Positions 62,808-64,000 of a stretch of 64,000 nucleotides of DNA are shown one piece after another. The notes below the pieces were generated by a model. The model saw only the letters and a program-made list of their open reading frames with translations. It had not been told where the DNA came from and made no database searches. Location: contig CM055110.1 in assembly GCA_029204225.1 (NCBI GenBank), forward strand, positions 20,690,410-20,754,409, read 5' to 3'. The DNA comes from Diphasiastrum complanatum. Its lineage: Eukaryota > Streptophyta > Lycopodiopsida > Lycopodiales > Lycopodiaceae. A program made the translations under genes and the position numbers. Each line of letters opens with the position of its first letter. Position 1 is the first letter of the stretch.

Positions 62808-64000
62808 ATGGTGCAATCCGACCTTTCCGGTCTGTGGGACGAGGTAGACATTGTCAGGCGGGTTGCCGACAAGGCCAACAAGACCGGTCAGAAGATCGTG
62901 CGCTGCCGATACTGTCTCGTCGAGTTTGCTGCATCCCTCACTCGCCTTAAAGGCCATCTGCTCGGTGCACGCCCCAAAAATGGTGCCACCTTGAATGCTG
63001 CCCCTTGTGGCAGCATGACCGTCCCCGACAGGCAGCGACTACTGGACACCTACGGGCCGCGGCTCGTGGCAGGGGAGAACACCATTTCGGAGGGCGTTCT
63101 CCGATTTTGCACCGCTCCTTATGTGATTAACCCAGAGTTGCTGCCTGCTTGGCTGGCACGCACGAGGAGAGGGAGTGCATCCTCCTCCGGTCCCTTTGCC
63201 CCTCAGACAGCTCTGCCTCATGCACCCCCATCTGCTCAGATTCCGGTGGATCCCGTCCCATCGCGTCCGACAGTTGCCACTGCGGTTCCACCACCACCCA
63301 CTGTTGCTCACACTCCACCAGTCTACGACTTTCTCATGGACTCTCCGCCACCCGAGCAGGCCCAGGATGGTACTGGGCGGGCCTTCGAGGATGTGGAAGA
63401 GATCCCTTCTTCCTTCCCTTCCCATCCGGATGACCTCCTCAGCCAGCAGTTTTCGTACCCCATGCCAGATGTTGCCCCTCCACCAGTGCACCCCACCTAT
63501 GCTGCTGCACCCATCCCTGCCAGTGCATCCCACTCTCCCCATTCCACGTCTACAGCCGATGCATCCACCAGCGCCCAGCCTGTCGCGTCATCGTCCATTC
63601 CCGTCACGGTTGGTGCACCGTGCTGGAGGTCCACCACCCGTCGTCCACCAGGGAGAGCCCTCGTGCAACAGACCATTCGCGGCGCGCATCAGCCGCACAT
63701 GGACAGAGAGGCCACACAGGCCGTGGCCAGTCTGGTTTACGAGCTGAACCGGCCCTTTGCCATCACCGACTCTGAGCCCTTCAGAAGGGCCTTCCGCCTT
63801 GCACAGTCTGTCAGCCCTAGCTGGAGAGTCCCTAGTTCAGAGGTTGTCTGCACACACATGCTGAGGGATAGGGTCGAGTCCTTGTCTAGAGAGATGGAGC
63901 CTCTGTGTCGGCACTGGGCCACTTACGGTTGCAGCATCATGTCCGATGGCTGGACTGATGTCAGGAGGAGGCCGATCCTCAACATACTGGTCTCCAGCTG
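62808..64000 (+). CDS. hAT transposase, partial (runs off the window)
   Basis: Open without a stop from the ATG at 62808 to the window end (397 codons). Residues about 8-55 form a BED zinc finger (C33, C36, H50 in CRYCLVEF...RLKGHLLG) for DNA binding. Residues about 120-290 are a Pro/Ser/Ala-rich linker. The catalytic-domain start follows: EATQAVASLVYELNRPFAIT, SPSWRVPSSEVVCTHMLRDR and YGCSIMSDGWTDVRRRPILN (the DUF659 / hAT signature 'sDgWtd.r.r.iln'). The frame is GC-rich and undamaged, unlike every retroelement here, so the copy may be young. Dimerisation domain and last catalytic residues lie outside. Confidence 0.93.
   Translation, partial: MVQSDLSGLWDEVDIVRRVADKANKTGQKIVRCRYCLVEFAASLTRLKGHLLGARPKNGATLNAAPCGSMTVPDRQRLLDTYGPRLVAGENTISEGVLRFCTAPYVINPELLPAWLARTRRGSASSSGPFAPQTALPHAPPSAQIPVDPVPSRPTVATAVPPPPTVAHTPPVYDFLMDSPPPEQAQDGTGRAFEDVEEIPSSFPSHPDDLLSQQFSYPMPDVAPPPVHPTYAAAPIPASASHSPHSTSTADASTSAQPVASSSIPVTVGAPCWRSTTRRPPGRALVQQTIRGAHQPHMDREATQAVASLVYELNRPFAITDSEPFRRAFRLAQSVSPSWRVPSSEVVCTHMLRDRVESLSREMEPLCRHWATYGCSIMSDGWTDVRRRPILNILVSS

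Larger units (their letters stand above)
62438..64000 (+). mobile_element. hAT-type DNA transposon, 5' part
   Basis: Palindromic terminal region, a non-coding leader with T-runs, then a transposase gene. It is inserted in the kinase intron after exon 8, next to a TA tract. An exact terminal repeat and 8-bp duplication cannot be confirmed without the other end. Confidence 0.7.

Overview
The window is a stretch of a large, repeat-rich plant-type nuclear genome. The evidence is a spliced plastid-type ABC1 kinase gene with GT-AG introns, full sets of plant-style Ty1/copia and Ty3/gypsy elements, LINEs, a hAT transposon and long GA/TC and TA microsatellites. A land plant with very long introns (fern or gymnosperm style) fits best, but the sequence does not fix the species.

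The only host gene I can establish is an ABC1K (UbiB-like) kinase on the + strand. Eight exons between 23981 and 62301 join into one open 1287-nt (429-codon) reading frame with every expected kinase motif. Its N-terminal exons are not recognised and its C-terminal exons lie beyond the window. Two introns have been inflated by retrotransposons: one is about 26.2 kb (26103-52260) and one about 9 kb (53079-62040).

Layout. 1-8.9 kb: fragments only (a LINE ORF1 C-terminal piece, a gypsy LTR plus gag piece, a gypsy integrase tail and a 175-bp GA tract). 9.0-15.3 kb: a complete but decayed Ty1/copia element with LTRs of about 1.03 kb. 15.3-23.9 kb: mostly unassigned sequence, a 312-bp tandem duplication, possible relics of another gene near 17.6 and 18.1 kb, and gypsy, LINE and copia scraps. 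24.0-26.1 kb: ABC1K exons 1-5. 26.1-52.3 kb (one intron): a 257-bp tandem duplication, a 3' chromovirus fragment, a head-to-tail chain of three LINE copies joined through TC/GA tracts, and a 10.7-kb Athila/Tat-like gypsy element inserted with a perfect 5-bp duplication into the RNase H region of an older gypsy element. That element itself carries a gag-bearing LTR insertion. 52.3-53.1 kb: exons 6-7. 53.1-62.0 kb (intron): a chromovirus-type gypsy element plus hairpin and foldback sequences. 62.0-62.3 kb: exon 8. 62.4-64 kb: the 5' end of a hAT transposon with a still-open transposase frame and an array of GC-rich palindromes.

The most interesting signal is the LINE family. Four 3' ends share a conserved 3' sequence, a stem-loop whose pairing is kept by compensatory changes, an AATAAAG motif and then a TC-repeat tail. 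In the three-copy chain each downstream copy starts where the previous copy's TC tract ends, which suggests insertion aimed at, or templated by, TC microsatellites.
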